Under the pieces are notes generated by a model. It ran no database searches. It saw only the letters and a list, made by a program, of their open reading frames with translations, and was not told the DNA's origin. A program made the position numbers and the translations under genes. A stretch of 64,000 bases of DNA from Beroe forskalii (lineage: Eukaryota; Ctenophora; Nuda; Beroida; Beroidae). Where the stretch lies: positions 52,406-116,405 of the forward strand of contig WFMF01000494.1 in assembly GCA_011033025.1 (NCBI GenBank). Direction: 5' to 3'. Positions 35,198-47,501 of the stretch are shown in pieces. Each line of letters begins with the position of its first letter. Within the stretch, counting starts at the first letter, position 1.

Positions 35198-37560
35198 ATA
35201 ATGATAAACTAAGAATATTAGTTAAGGAGCCCCCGCCCACTACAACATCAAACATCTCACAAACGGTACACAACGCCACAACATTAGTCTGCCAGATCTC
35301 TACCATGAGCTCCACGGCAGTATACAGCTTTATACTTGATCACTCAGTGCTTTGATTCTCTCTGTTAAGTACTTGCTCTGTGTGGTCTGTAAAGTTGTTC
35401 TACGATAAGTCAATATATAATATTTTATTACATCTCAAACGGGTTTGATTTTATTACCATCGGTAATTCATTTTCTCTGAACTTTTCAAACACGTACATT
35501 GTACAAACTTCCTAATGATTGAAGGTTTTTCACCCCATTTTCCAACTTTCTGGATCATGTATCAGCTTACAACAGTCGTAGATAGCTCGCCAACAGAATC
35601 TTCTATTTTTGGTAGATATATGCGTGGAAACCGATTTATTTTACAGCATTAAGTGTAGGTGTGTAGGCGATGAAAATGAAAGTGAAGGTCGCGTCACATA
35701 ACAGCAAGCTAGAGGTTTCCTAATGCATATATTCAGACACACATACAAACACACACACAAACATACACACATACACACACACATAGTGACACACGCGTGG
35801 AGCCACTATGGATCTGCACACACTCTATAATCTGTGCGTGTGTGACATTCAATCTGTTATTTAACTGCTTACCACCGTTACAGTTTTCTATGGTTACTCA
35901 GTCCTGGCTGTGTGAATGGGCATTATATTCTCATTTGTTGCTCCCCGTCACGTCGTCCTGGTTTTAATATTCATGCTGAGCAGTTTGTGACAGTTCCTTA
36001 GACTTCTGTCTCTTCGGTTGTCAGAGTCTTATTCATTTAGTTCTACGTAAGAGAATTTTATTTTGACAAAAATAATTTGGGTAAATTTCTTTGAACACGT
36101 CATGGTGCCCAATGTTATTTGGTTCATAGTAGTTGGTAAACAGATAATTGTACTCGGGACTGCATAATTTCGTTGTTTTTGTATATAACCGTCTATACGT
36201 TTGTTTTATTAGATCACACACTCAGATTTGGTACGTGTTAGGAAATATAATATCTGACTATTATTAGGACCCTCTTAAAATAACATCCCAAACACGTGAC
36301 AACCCCAAAACAACAACAACAACAACAACAGTGTAGTGACACACTCTGAACATTAGCGTGTATTATACCACTCTGTGACCTAATACTAGTCCCCGGGGCT
36401 TTATTCAGTCATCTCTGTGTTCTGCTTTGCTGCTTCCTCCCTTGTATGATTAGTATACACCCGCGTTCTTTAAACGGTCCTGTAATTGTATGACTATGAA
36501 TGTTCTGTAATTGTATGACTATTGAATGTTTTGTAATTGTGTATGGATACATGAATGTTCTGTAATTGTATGAATACATGAATGTTTTGTAATTATGTAT
36601 GAATGTTGCTTGAACGAGTTTGAGGCACTTTAAAGATAACATGGCAATATCATTGCCTATAAATTAGTCGGTGAATGACTGTTCGTATGACGCAAAAACG
36701 CTCGAATCTACATGAATGTTCTGTTCGTATGACGCAAAAACGCTCGAATCTACATGAATGTTCTGTAATTGTATGAATACATGAATGTTTTGTAATTATG
36801 TATGAATGTTGCTTGAACGAGTTTGAGGCACTTTAAAGATAACATGGCAATATCATTGCCTATAAATTAGTCGGTGAATGACTGTTCGTATGACGCAAAA
36901 CGCTCGAATCTGAGTCCCTTACTTCCCGGCCACTGAGTCAGCATATTATCTAACTATTTAACATGTGGCATATTACACAGTGAAGTGCAGTATACCACAG
37001 AGTGCTACTAGCTACTCTAACAGCTAGATTCCATGAGATTAGTGCCCGCCTTGTTATCTCTACACACATACTCTAGTGTATTCAGAGAGCGTCTTCAAAC
37101 GAGATGGTTCTTTAGAAATGTGTTTTTATTGCTCGTGTGCAGTGGATAACTTTTCCGTCTGTTGTTTGATCATATTTCTTTTAAGTTATTTGACCAGAAT
37201 ATGAACGTTGTAGGTTTGTGGCTTTTCTCGAAATTCTTTTTCAGATTTCAGGAGCCCGTTCTATATCACGGTCCACTGTAGATTTGCACAAAACCATTTC
37301 TCCGATTACTCAGCTTATTTTGTTAGTGAATGCACGACTTAGACTGAATATCATTTCATTGAAATGCCCATCATATTTTTTTTTATTTCAAAATTCAAAT
37401 TTTACATGAAATATATTTTACAATGTCATTCAGGTTAAAATATTCTGTCATTCCTACTTAACCAAAATAGCACAGAAAATATAAATCAAGTGCAAAATCT
37501 GGGCTAAACTCCCAACACAGCGTTAACCATTATTACAGGGAGGCCCGTCATAAACATCAA
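35198..37560. other. Non-coding region with simple repeats
   Basis: No gene is seen. It contains a CA-rich microsatellite (35731-35795), an AAC run (36308-36330) and the 203-bp tandem duplication listed separately. Short frames here are not supported by splice context or composition. Confidence 0.55.
36475..36912. repeat. Minisatellite with 203-bp higher-order duplication
   Basis: The word ATGAATGTTCTGTAATTGTA and variants recur every 26-40 bp from 36496. A larger unit starting at 36551 is repeated from 36754, including TTGCTTGAACGAGTTTGAGG and TTCGTATGACGCAAAAACGC. A 58-bp piece is additionally duplicated at 36680-36755. Confidence 0.8.
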
Positions 37561-37853
37561 TCAATAAATAGGGTATAAAATAAATAATAACAATAATAAT
37601 AAATAATTATGTCATCTGATAAAATTAAATCACAAACTCACAAATAATATGGTTGTCAATTGTAATCTTAGATTGGTATTTAAATTGTATCACTTAAAGT
37701 CCTAGGCCACAAATTACTTTTCTGCATCAAGACCATCATTTCGAAAAATACAAATTTGTTAATAATTTCTTGAATAAGGGTATGTTGCTCTTGCCTTACA
37801 ACTTAATGACCATCTGGTTCCCGGACTGAGTAAATTGAATTAATCGGGCCAGT

Positions 37854-39346
37854 CTAGATCTGCTTTCCAAAGGAAAGTTTTGAGTTGTGATTTAAAGGTG
37901 GAGATGCTTTTAACTTGCCTAATACTATAAGGGATTTTGTTCCATATGACCATTGTTCTATAGAAAATGAATTCCTAAAATTATCACAATTGGGCCTTAT
38001 GGTACATTTTAATCTTGAACAATCCTCTTTGCTCACAATATCATGTGTACTTCTGGTGCTCCTTACTTCAGTATGTTTAATGATATGAAAGCCTTCTGGT
38101 AAGGTGATGGAGATAAGAGAGTGTATGATTTTGAACATCATGATTAGGTCAGTTATGATAAATTTGTGTTTTATTGGAGGGATATTCAGGGTTTTCAGTT
38201 TATTATAGTATTCAGTATCACAGATATGGTCATGGGGACGGCCTTCAATCCACTTAATGGCCCGCTTTTGGATGGCCTCAAAACCACTGAGCTGGTTGGA
38301 GCTGACCGGATGCCAAATGATAGAGCAATGCTCAAATAAAGACCTAACTAGTGTAAGGTAAAAGGTTCTTTTTTGTCTTTTATCACAGGTGAAATGACAA
38401 ATACGTGTTACAAGTCCTAGACGGGAGCTTGCTTTAGATAAGAGACTGTTGCATTGTTCTGACCATAACAGTCTAGAGTTTACTGTGACTCCCAGATCTA
38501 CTTGAGATGCAACATAATCTATGTAAGTATTGTGAAGCTTGTACTGGAAGATTGTACAAGGTAGATTATGGAGTATGTTTCTTTGGTTTGTTACAGCTAA
38601 AGCTTTACATTTCGAAGGATGAAATTTCATCTTGTTTAGTACAGACCAGTTATGAAGATTATCTATGTCAGCCTGTAGAGCAAAATGATCAGCCGATATC
38701 TCAATTTCTCTCCAGATTTTTGTATCATCTGCATAAAGGGCGATGTTAGTTTCAGGACTTATACAGTCGAACATGTCATTAATAAATAAAACAAATAGCA
38801 AGGGACCTAGAATAGAACCTTGGGGTACTCCTGAGTTGACTGGTAACTGAGTCGACAGTGATCCACCAATAACTACCTGCTGTTTCCTGTCCTTTAGATA
38901 TATGCACGAATAAATCTGAGCATGGGTCCATTTATATTAAATTTATCCTTTAGTTTACGCAATATCAAGTCATGTGAGACACTGTCAAAGGCTTTGGCAA
39001 AGTCAAAGTAAATAATATCAGTTTTAGATTTATTGTTGAGGGATAACGAAATGTTGTGAATAAATGGGACCATTTGAGTGGTACACGATTTCTCATTTAT
39101 AAAACCATGCTGTCTTACATCCAGGAGGCGTTCGCATTCATTAAAAAGCTCTTTCTTTATGCAACGTTCGAAAATTTTCATTACTAAGGATGTCAAGGAG
39201 ATTGGTCTGTAATTTTCTACTGAGCCCTTTTCATCTTTCTTATGCACTGGTACAACAGATGCAAGTTTCCAGTCACACGGTATACAACCAGTGATATAAG
39301 AAATATTAAACACTAATTCCATGAGCAATGAACCTATAATTAACAT
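37854..39346 (-). mobile_element. 5'-truncated non-LTR retrotransposon (LINE), broken reverse transcriptase
   Basis: The minus strand encodes the C-terminal half of a LINE ORF2. Frame one (39346-38894) holds early reverse-transcriptase motifs (WKLASVVPVHKKDEKGSVEN, YRPISLTSLVMKIFE, DFAKAFDSVSHDLI). Frame two, overlapping to 37854, holds GVPQGSILGPLLFVLFINDM, the catalytic YADD box, and the usual C-terminal region (LVRSLFEHCSIIWHP). A single frameshift near 38905 separates them. The apurinic endonuclease and ORF1 are absent, as expected of 5' truncation. The motifs suit the CR1/L2/Jockey group, but the clade cannot be fixed by eye. An AT-rich tail lies near 37560-37610. Confidence 0.85.
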
Positions 39347-39359
39347 TGACTGACCTATT

Positions 39360-42300
39360 CATTCTGATAATTTTCTAGATTAGAGCGGTATTATCATATT
39401 CATAATCATAAAGTCATCAGGTGTTCTGCAAGCTCTTTTGTTTCTTTGGAATAAACAAACATATTTAAAACTAAATACAGAATAGAAAACGAATTTCGAT
39501 TGTACCTTGAAAATGAATTTTTATGAGTTTTCTGTATACTTGTCACCTCAAATTATGGAATTCAGAACTTTCAGAAAGTTTAAAGTGCGATGTCTAATAA
39601 GTCTACGCTACATATATAAGTATATACCAACTGCTTTCTGCTGCCATATACATGGAGTTCTCGCATCAGCTTAAGGTGGTTGTTGTGACGTCATTACCAC
39701 GTTAGAACGGTGAACTAACAACATCCCACCGTTCAGAGTGTGACGCATGTAACATTATTCTCCTGTTTTATACGTTTCTAAAATTAGCGTAGAACGTGTC
39801 TTAAACCCCGCTCCGTGCTAAACTTCATTCCAACCTCCGCTGACGCACTGTAGTGTCTCTTCACCTCGTGTTTCTCACTCTCAAACCACCTAGTAGGTAG
39901 TTGAGAGTGACGTCATTATCATGGTTTACAGTGGTGTGTTAACGCCGTCACTGTACGTGTCACAGATATAACGTAACCCTCGTTTCGCAGCTCTATTATT
40001 GAACGCTAGTCCTGCTGCTACTGCAGGTTAAGACTTTAAGAGTGGAAGCAGGCACTTTCCCAGCGTTAACTCCACACGTTATATTGTGACAATGACGTCA
40101 GAGGCAGTCGGCTTTGGTTCGTCCGAGCACGGCGCTGTTGTCGTTTTATATTATAACAGTTTATTATCAAGAGCGCGTATGACATATGAAATGCAGTAAA
40201 TTGAGGTAGTACTACGGTATGAGTTTCCTCGGAAGAGTTCTGTAATTTCAAAATAGGGAGTTACGTAATGCGACGGAAATTTCAAAAAGAGTAGACTCAA
40301 TATATTTGTTTTTTCATCTGCCTTTTATCAAAATGCAAAAATAAATAAGTTGAATTGATATCGGGGTAGACTTTTCTCTACAGTAAAGACTGTCAGATAC
40401 TTGATAACTCCTAGGCACGCTCGTTGCACACTTTTAACGTGTGCGTGTGTGTGTGGTATGAAACGTATTGGCAGCAAAACAAGCCCTGTATGACGTCATC
40501 AATTTCCCTGTCAAAACACGGTAGTCACGTCACTCGGAGCTCACTGCCGAGGCGGTGCTTGAAAGCTGTAGAAGTGTTGTAACACTGCGGAATGTCAAGA
40601 GGAGACTAATTAGGGTGTATGCTGTAATACATCGTATACACTCTGGAATGCAGTGTACAGTGTAGCCAGTATTCAGATGTATTACATTGTTTGATTGACG
40701 CATTTAAATTTTAAAGCAATAAAACCAATTTGTTATAGGCAAGTTACTTTTATCATCAACGACATTTTATGTACTTGCCTACCGGTCCATTTGACGTTTA
40801 CCAATTAGAGTACGAGCTCAACGTATGTACGCGCGCTGATTGGTCAATGTTATGATGATTTCCTTTCGGGATCCTTCTATTAATCTAAGATAATAGCCCT
40901 CCCGATATTGATGTTACAATGTTGCTACGTCATCATTTTAAGTTCTACGTCAAGAGATCAATGTCCCCCCTAATTCAACATATTATTGAGTATTTCAGCT
41001 CCTGTGTACTGTGTACACAACTAACGATTAATTCCAGATAAACAATAAACATGCCACGTTATCTGCAATACTTGATTATTAAATTTAGTCATCAAAAATA
41101 GTTATATTTCTCACTTTCGTCGTTCATGATTAACGACTTCCTCAGTATAACACAGATTTACAGATTCTCCTCAGTATAAGACAGATGTGACACGTATAAA
41201 TTAATCGGTATACTCAAATGTAAAGTTCACACTTCTGATTCGGTAGACAGTGAGCTTTTCTTCAGGAGCAATTGTCAGAAAGTCAGAAGCTCTTTCCAGG
41301 AAATACTACCATCATTTACGATAAATGTACACTTTGATGTATAATATATGAGGATATATGTAATCGAATGTGTAATACATGGTACAAGGTCGCACAAGTT
41401 TTAGAACTTTAGAACCTGAAATAGTCTCATAAGTGGTATGTGACAGGTACCATATGGTACATAATATAATGCATGAATATAGCGTATATTCAAGCATTTG
41501 ATAAGATACAAGTTTAAATACAAACTCTTGTAAGCTCTGAATTTGAATGTACTTGCACCACGTCACATTATCAATGTATTAGCTCACACAGGACCCTGTG
41601 GAATGTGTCAATGACTTTAACTGGTGCCTGATGTCAGATGGTTGAGGGTGACGGAATTGACATGATTCAGAGTGGTCAGTTGATGACGTCAGACTTGCTC
41701 TTTCCTGTGCGTGGTCCTCCGAAGTCACAGTTTAAATATTTGTCAATATTCAGCCGATTGATATCATGTTTAACCAATTAATTAATATTCAATATTACAG
41801 CACATGGTTTACTGTCATTTTATATTTTGTTTCCTGATAAGCTGAAGGGTTTTTTACGAGCAAAAAGTGCAAACTGACAAACCGTGATATTGCACTCTTG
41901 TGGCCGAAGGCGAAGGCCGAGGTTTTAATCAAAAAGGCTGTACGAGTTACGAGTTACACTGTCTTATCATTATATGAGGTGTACATTGCGAAACGTAACA
42001 TAGTTTCATGTTATTATGTAATACTGATTAATTGATGTGGTGAATCTCGAGTCTTAGTCACATCTAACCTCCATCGTGTCAGACCGTATTTGCTGACTTC
42101 ATGTGTGTATTGCGTGTACTTGGCGATATGGCTGCTGTGTACTTTACTGTGTGTTACTTTACGTTGTGAACTGTGTATACTGTATGTACTGTGTACTGTA
42201 TGTACTGTGTGTAACTGTTTAATGTGTATTGGGTATTGAGTATTGGGAATTGTTTGCTTGTATTCCTGTTAGAACCAACCATGGTTCAATACTCATGATA

Positions 42301-44109
42301 TTCCATGCTGTGTTAAACTGTTACTTAAACCACACAATCTTTCTTCTGGCAAATAAATTGAAAAGTCGCGGCGAATAAATTAGAACGAACAGCGAAAATT
42401 TGTTTTATTTTTACCGTGGGAGAAAGTATATTTTCACGGCTTCTGATTTTCAACGGATCTGGTTGTCACACGTCACATTAAATCTCTTTTTCACACAAAA
42501 TCGCAGTATATACGTATTAGACACGAATCATGAAAGATCTATCATCGAAGACTGATACGTGTCAACTTTTAAATGATTGATTTCCTACTTTCTTACCCCG
42601 AAACGTATACAACATACGTCAGTCCTATAATCATTACGTGGTGCCACCGCCTATGATTAATGATTATTTGTTAGAATCTGAATCGAAGATCTCTTCAGGC
42701 TATTCATCATTTCATTTTGTCATGTTTTAGGTAGAAAGAATATATTCATTTTATCTTCCCCTTTTGAGCGGTTCCTTAATGTTGCACATGTCCATTTTGC
42801 ACATGCCCAAAAACTGCCTAATAGCCGAGCTAAAAAATTTAAAGATCTATGAATGAAAACCATCAAAGTATCAGCCGTGTATTATTTCACTATTTTATTG
42901 TTGCTGTTTTATTCGTTATATAAAAGGCTCCAATTTTTTCATCGGATTTTTCGACTTCAATCTTCTTCAGTGATATTACGTTTTCATCTGTATCTACTAG
43001 AATAACATTTTAAAAATTGTAAATGAATAAATACAGAACATTTCTCACTACTCTGATATTGTTTTTGATTGGCAAACAAGTTTGAAGTTACAGCTAGTTA
43101 CGTGCGTGTATACATGCACAAATTCTTCGTGTTTTGTTATTAGCGTTTCAATTTTGTTTAAAATAACAACAGAAAAATTTCCTGATACGCGCACTAGTAC
43201 CCGTAAGAATGTTCACAAGTGTTGAGTGGAATGTCGAAGGTTTGAGACTTTAAAAATGGAAATTTCCTGTTGCAAAATTTTTACATTTTCAACAAAATTG
43301 TAATATATGATACCCAGTACAGCCAACTAGCAAAAGTGTTTTAGATGATTAGGATCGATATATAATGCTGTTTTTGACGCATAGGTTTATCTAAATTAGC
43401 TTTGTTTTCGTCCAGATTTCTCCAGGAAATTTAAAAACAAACTTGGTTTATGGTTATCGTCGCTGAGTCGCATAGGATTTTAAACGAATTCTTAAAACGC
43501 TGATTTTATACATTTCCTGCGTACATTTCTCATGAAACTAAATAATATCGTTGACTTTGGTGGTCTGAACTCTGAAGCGAATTTCACCGGAAACCAACAT
43601 AATGCACAAGCTGGTCCCCTGCACCTCTACAATCGTATGATCTAGTAATCGAGCTATTTGATTACATCATCAATGATATGAATCATGGATTTTACTTGTG
43701 CAGTAGTTCCGATATTAATGAGAGGATTCATGTGCTGCACACTATTTCTATCTCGAGTTGTTTGGTACCTTGCTTTTAGACCTTGCTTTCCGTTGCTATA
43801 TTCCCCCCGATATGTGATTGCATCACAAACATTTTCAAAATACCAGGAAACGCGGTGACTATTTTACCGGGTATTCTCTAATATGTGCGGGATGATGAAT
43901 GATGATCACCCAATTTATAGCAATTACATAATAATAAAAGCAATAATAGAGATAGGTAGTAAGATTTAGAACGTTCTCGATGAGTTCTCGTAATTTATAT
44001 CCATCGTAAACGTCGCCTGAAATAATTACTGGTCTAATTATGTATGCGATGTGATGTAGTCTGATGATTACATTCGTTACACACTGCTGATTACATTAGT
44101 TACACACGA
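39360..44109. other. Non-coding region rich in TGACGTCA palindromes
   Basis: I find no supported gene in this 4.7-kb stretch. Similar words containing TGACGTCATTATCA or close variants lie near 39685, 39908 and 41642, with plain GACGTCA sites near 40091, 40491 and 41683. A CTGTGTACTGTATGTA simple repeat lies at 42110-42240. Confidence 0.5.
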
Positions 44110-44194
44110 CATATATAATAGGGCTGTACTTATTGTTAGAGCTATGAGGCGGCGCTCAAGAAAAGATGTGCGGGAGTTCTTCGACGAAGTTCAG
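44110..44194 (+). CDS. Candidate first exon with TATA-like element
   Basis: ATATATAATA at about 44111 is followed 25-30 nt later by ATG at 44144. It opens 17 codons (MRRRSRKDVREFFDEVQ) ending in a strong donor, CAG|GTGAGA, at 44194. The peptide composition looks coding and no other strong start lies near. No downstream exon could be recognised within the next few kb, so this is only a candidate. Confidence 0.27.
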
Positions 44195-46829
44195 GTGAGA
44201 TAAAGACAATAATCGTGTTACGTTTATAGGGACATGATTATAGACTTTAAACGGGTATTTTCCAACATTTTCATAAATTTGGATACAATTCGTGTCGTGT
44301 ATCTTGGCAATTACAGTGTTTTACTACTTTTGATAAATAGTTCGCTTAATGCAGTTAGTAGAGCTACCATATCAGTACAAATGCTATCGTAGTTTTTTAG
44401 GCATTGACTGCATGCCATTGGGTGTATTTTCATCTCACTTCCTAAGCACCCTGCATACAGATAATACTTGATAGAAGTCTATTAACGAGGCGGAATGTTA
44501 GAAGTCATGAACACCCAGCCACACCCTTAACTAAGGTGTTGGCTGAGGTTTAGCGGTACTTCACATTAGCTTAATCAGTGCGGTATGCTGCAAGCTAAGT
44601 ACCGTGAATACAATAATTCTTGGAGTTTTAATGAAGGTATGTAGTTGGCAATAAAACTAAATTCCAGTGAAGTTTGTGTATGGGCGATGTGTCGTCCCCC
44701 CTTCATAACAGCTGCTCATGATTTGACTCTTTATTCACACGCTTGGGTGGGCACCTTGTACACTTTGTATAGATCTGTGTACACTAAGTGAAATGTATAA
44801 TAGCATGTGAAATGTGTGTCAAGGGAGTAGGGTGAGTATTTGTTTGAATCTCAGTAATTCTCCATGAAATCAGATGACAAGGAGCGTCATCGTTTAACAT
44901 CTTACCTTATTTGGGAAAACTCCGATGATTTTGATCTATGAAAAGTAATCCATGACGTCATTGGTAGCTGAACCTCGCACTTAACATAGATGGTTTGTCG
45001 TCACCAATGCACTACTAAAATGTATGATAATGACGTGTCTCTTGACTGACTATCCCTATCACGACGCAGACTGCAGAGTGACCTATGACCCGTGCTAAAA
45101 ATAAGAGAAGATTGGGTGATGTAAGAGGTGTATTGAATATATCAAGTTACCCCGACTTGTTCCTTGCTGCAAAGTGCAAAGTGTTAAAATTATTTAATTT
45201 CGTAAATTTCATAAATTTCATAAATTATTAATGATTTGTCATAATATATGACATCGAACATTATATAGTACGATGTGTGTCTTGGTGGAATTTATATTTT
45301 GTGGAATTATGGAATTCCTGCCTAATAACTTGCGTTTGGATATTGGAGTTGCGAAGATTGTACTGCATTTTTGCGAGCTTAGGTGCTATAACTACATAAC
45401 AACTGCGAAGTGGAACTTGCAGAAAAGCCGATTTTGCAAAACGCATTATAATATCAGACCTTAATCTTGCACACTATATAAAACAATAAATTGACCTTCA
45501 GATTCTAATTGTTCCCATTTCAGCATTTCTCTCTCCTTTTCGCCCTTCCTGCTTCTCTCCTGAAGTTCAATCACGAATTGTATACTGCTAATGCCCAGCA
45601 TAATGAAATGTTAGCATTTCCTCCATTCTATACTGAAGTCTCAAATGTGGCTGTATATCATGCATTAGACATTATCATTGTATTGCACTCAGTGGTTTAC
45701 ATTATACTACTACAATGGCTTTTGAATGCAGTGATGGCTCTGAAATAATGCACATTGTTGCAGTTACTATTCATGTTTTCTCCGAATCAGTCGTGGGAAA
45801 ATTCTGCTAAATATAAACTGGCTTTTTAACTCAAGCATCTAAGTGATATTCTTGGCACCATTTTGCGGATATCAAAGATAATATCTATCACAGGAAAGAG
45901 AGCATATTATGTCCAACACAACCAGACGATAATGACTATTTAGCAACTTGAATCACTTGCGGCTCGTTTGAGACTCCCAACTTATCAGTCGTTCGCCATC
46001 AATACTCATTTCATTATGACGTCATTATCAATGTTTAAAGTGGTCAATTGCTCTGGCAGAAAAGTTTATTTTTTGTGTGTGGTCTGTAAAACTCTCAAAG
46101 TTTGTCTAAATAAAACACGGCCGTTATTTTAACTCCCAGTCTCACATGATAGCAAATTCTGGAAGGATATCGTTAGAATACACTTCAATAAATGAGATCC
46201 AGAGAATGTTCGTATGGCTGTAGTTTCAAGGATCATTCTCAGTTGAAGTCCCTGTCTATATTATACTCTGTGTATTACAAATATTTGACGCTCGCACAGA
46301 TTATCATATAATTCTCATATGTGGGTGACTGAGTGAGGGATGATATGTAATGCAATTACCCCGAGTGTCAAGTTTCAAGGGGTAGCAGTATATGCGTCCT
46401 CAAATAGTAAACTGTCTTGGGAAGTGCCGTCACTATGATAGTTTAACCTGGTAAACTGCTGACGTAGCCCCGGTCTATTGCCCTGCGGTCGGCATGCAGT
46501 AGTATTCACCCCAGATACACTCACCTCACCCAGTAATTAAATCACCCTCACGCATTCCACACTCGACAACAATACGGTTGTACGGGAGTCGTATGCGGGG
46601 CAGGGTGACGTCATTATCAGGGGTTATCATGGGGTGTTGTGTCCTGTAATCCGCCTGCTGTAGGTGTGTAGCTGATCGGCAATCCGCAATCATTTCCACA
46701 CACACACATAGGAGTGTGAATCATGTTAGATCATGATTAATCCTGACTTTCTTACACGAAACATTTACTGCGAGTTTCTAGATATTGTGATGATTGAGTA
46801 ATTACTGTCGACACTGATTAGGCGTTAAT
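44195..46829. other. Non-coding stretch
   Basis: No gene is supported. Overlapping short frames on both strands near 45261-45464 cancel each other out. Further TGACGTCATTATCA words occur at about 46017 and 46608, with TGACGTCATTGG at about 44954. Confidence 0.45.
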
Positions 46830-47039
46830 TTGGAAAAGAGAAATCCATTTATAGAATCATTTCCAATTGAAAGGGTAGATAGAATTCGATTCTTTATGAA
46901 AAAGGTCAAACATTCCCATTCTCCATTCACCCCAACAATCCCAGTCACCCAAACAATCCATCTCCTGAGTATTGGTTTTCCGAGAAAGTTTACAAAAATA
47001 GAATGGACATTGTGCCTGAGCTCGAGAGACCATTTGCCC

Positions 47040-47501
47040 TTAGAAGGCGTCCTTTGTCAAAACCGTCAGACAACCCTTAGCTTCACTTTGCTGGACCTCA
47101 TACTTGTAAGGTGCATCTGTCACATACTTTTCAAGAATCTTAGAAAAACTTTCAACGACATTATAACGATATTGACCATTGTCTCTTACAGTCTTCCTTT
47201 TCTCAGAAACTATCTCATAACCACCTGTCTCTATGAATTGAAGCAAGTGGCAGAGCCATATATGTTGGCAAAGCGATTATATCGTCTGACAAACAGACAA
47301 ATAATCTACTAGTTGTGACTTGAGCTGATAGAGGCTACTAGAGGTGTTGTTCATCATGAATTTTTTCACATTAGCACAAAACTTTTTAGTTCGGGACAAG
47401 TCGTTTTCTCCAATGGAATTACCTGCTTCGATTGAGGTATGAATAGTCTGTCGGCAGCTCACATGAAGTATTATATCTGTCATCATGTAATCCCCTGCCA
47501 C
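47040..47501 (-). pseudogene. Coding-like extension behind the IRE1-like gene, other frame, one stop
   Basis: After the KEN domain of the IRE1-like gene, a different minus-strand frame stays open from about 47501 to 47040, except for one TAA at 47277. The conceptual peptides look protein-like: NSIGENDLSRTKKFCANVKK, and beyond the stop ETGGYEIVSEKRKTVRDNGQ and YRYNVVESFSKILEKYV. Two readings are possible: a former C-terminal domain lost by frameshift and stop, or a separate terminal exon reached by splicing (acceptor-like TTGCTTCAATTCATAG near 47237). The domain is not recognised. Confidence 0.35.

Noticed and set aside
45509-45748. 79-codon hydrophobic ORF after an acceptor-like site
   Set aside because: Composition is AT-driven and no donor or partner exon supports it; it could not be linked to the candidate exon at 44144.
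46830-47312. 160-codon plus-strand ORF
   Set aside because: It runs antisense to the coding-like frame behind the IRE1-like gene and has no splice or domain support.
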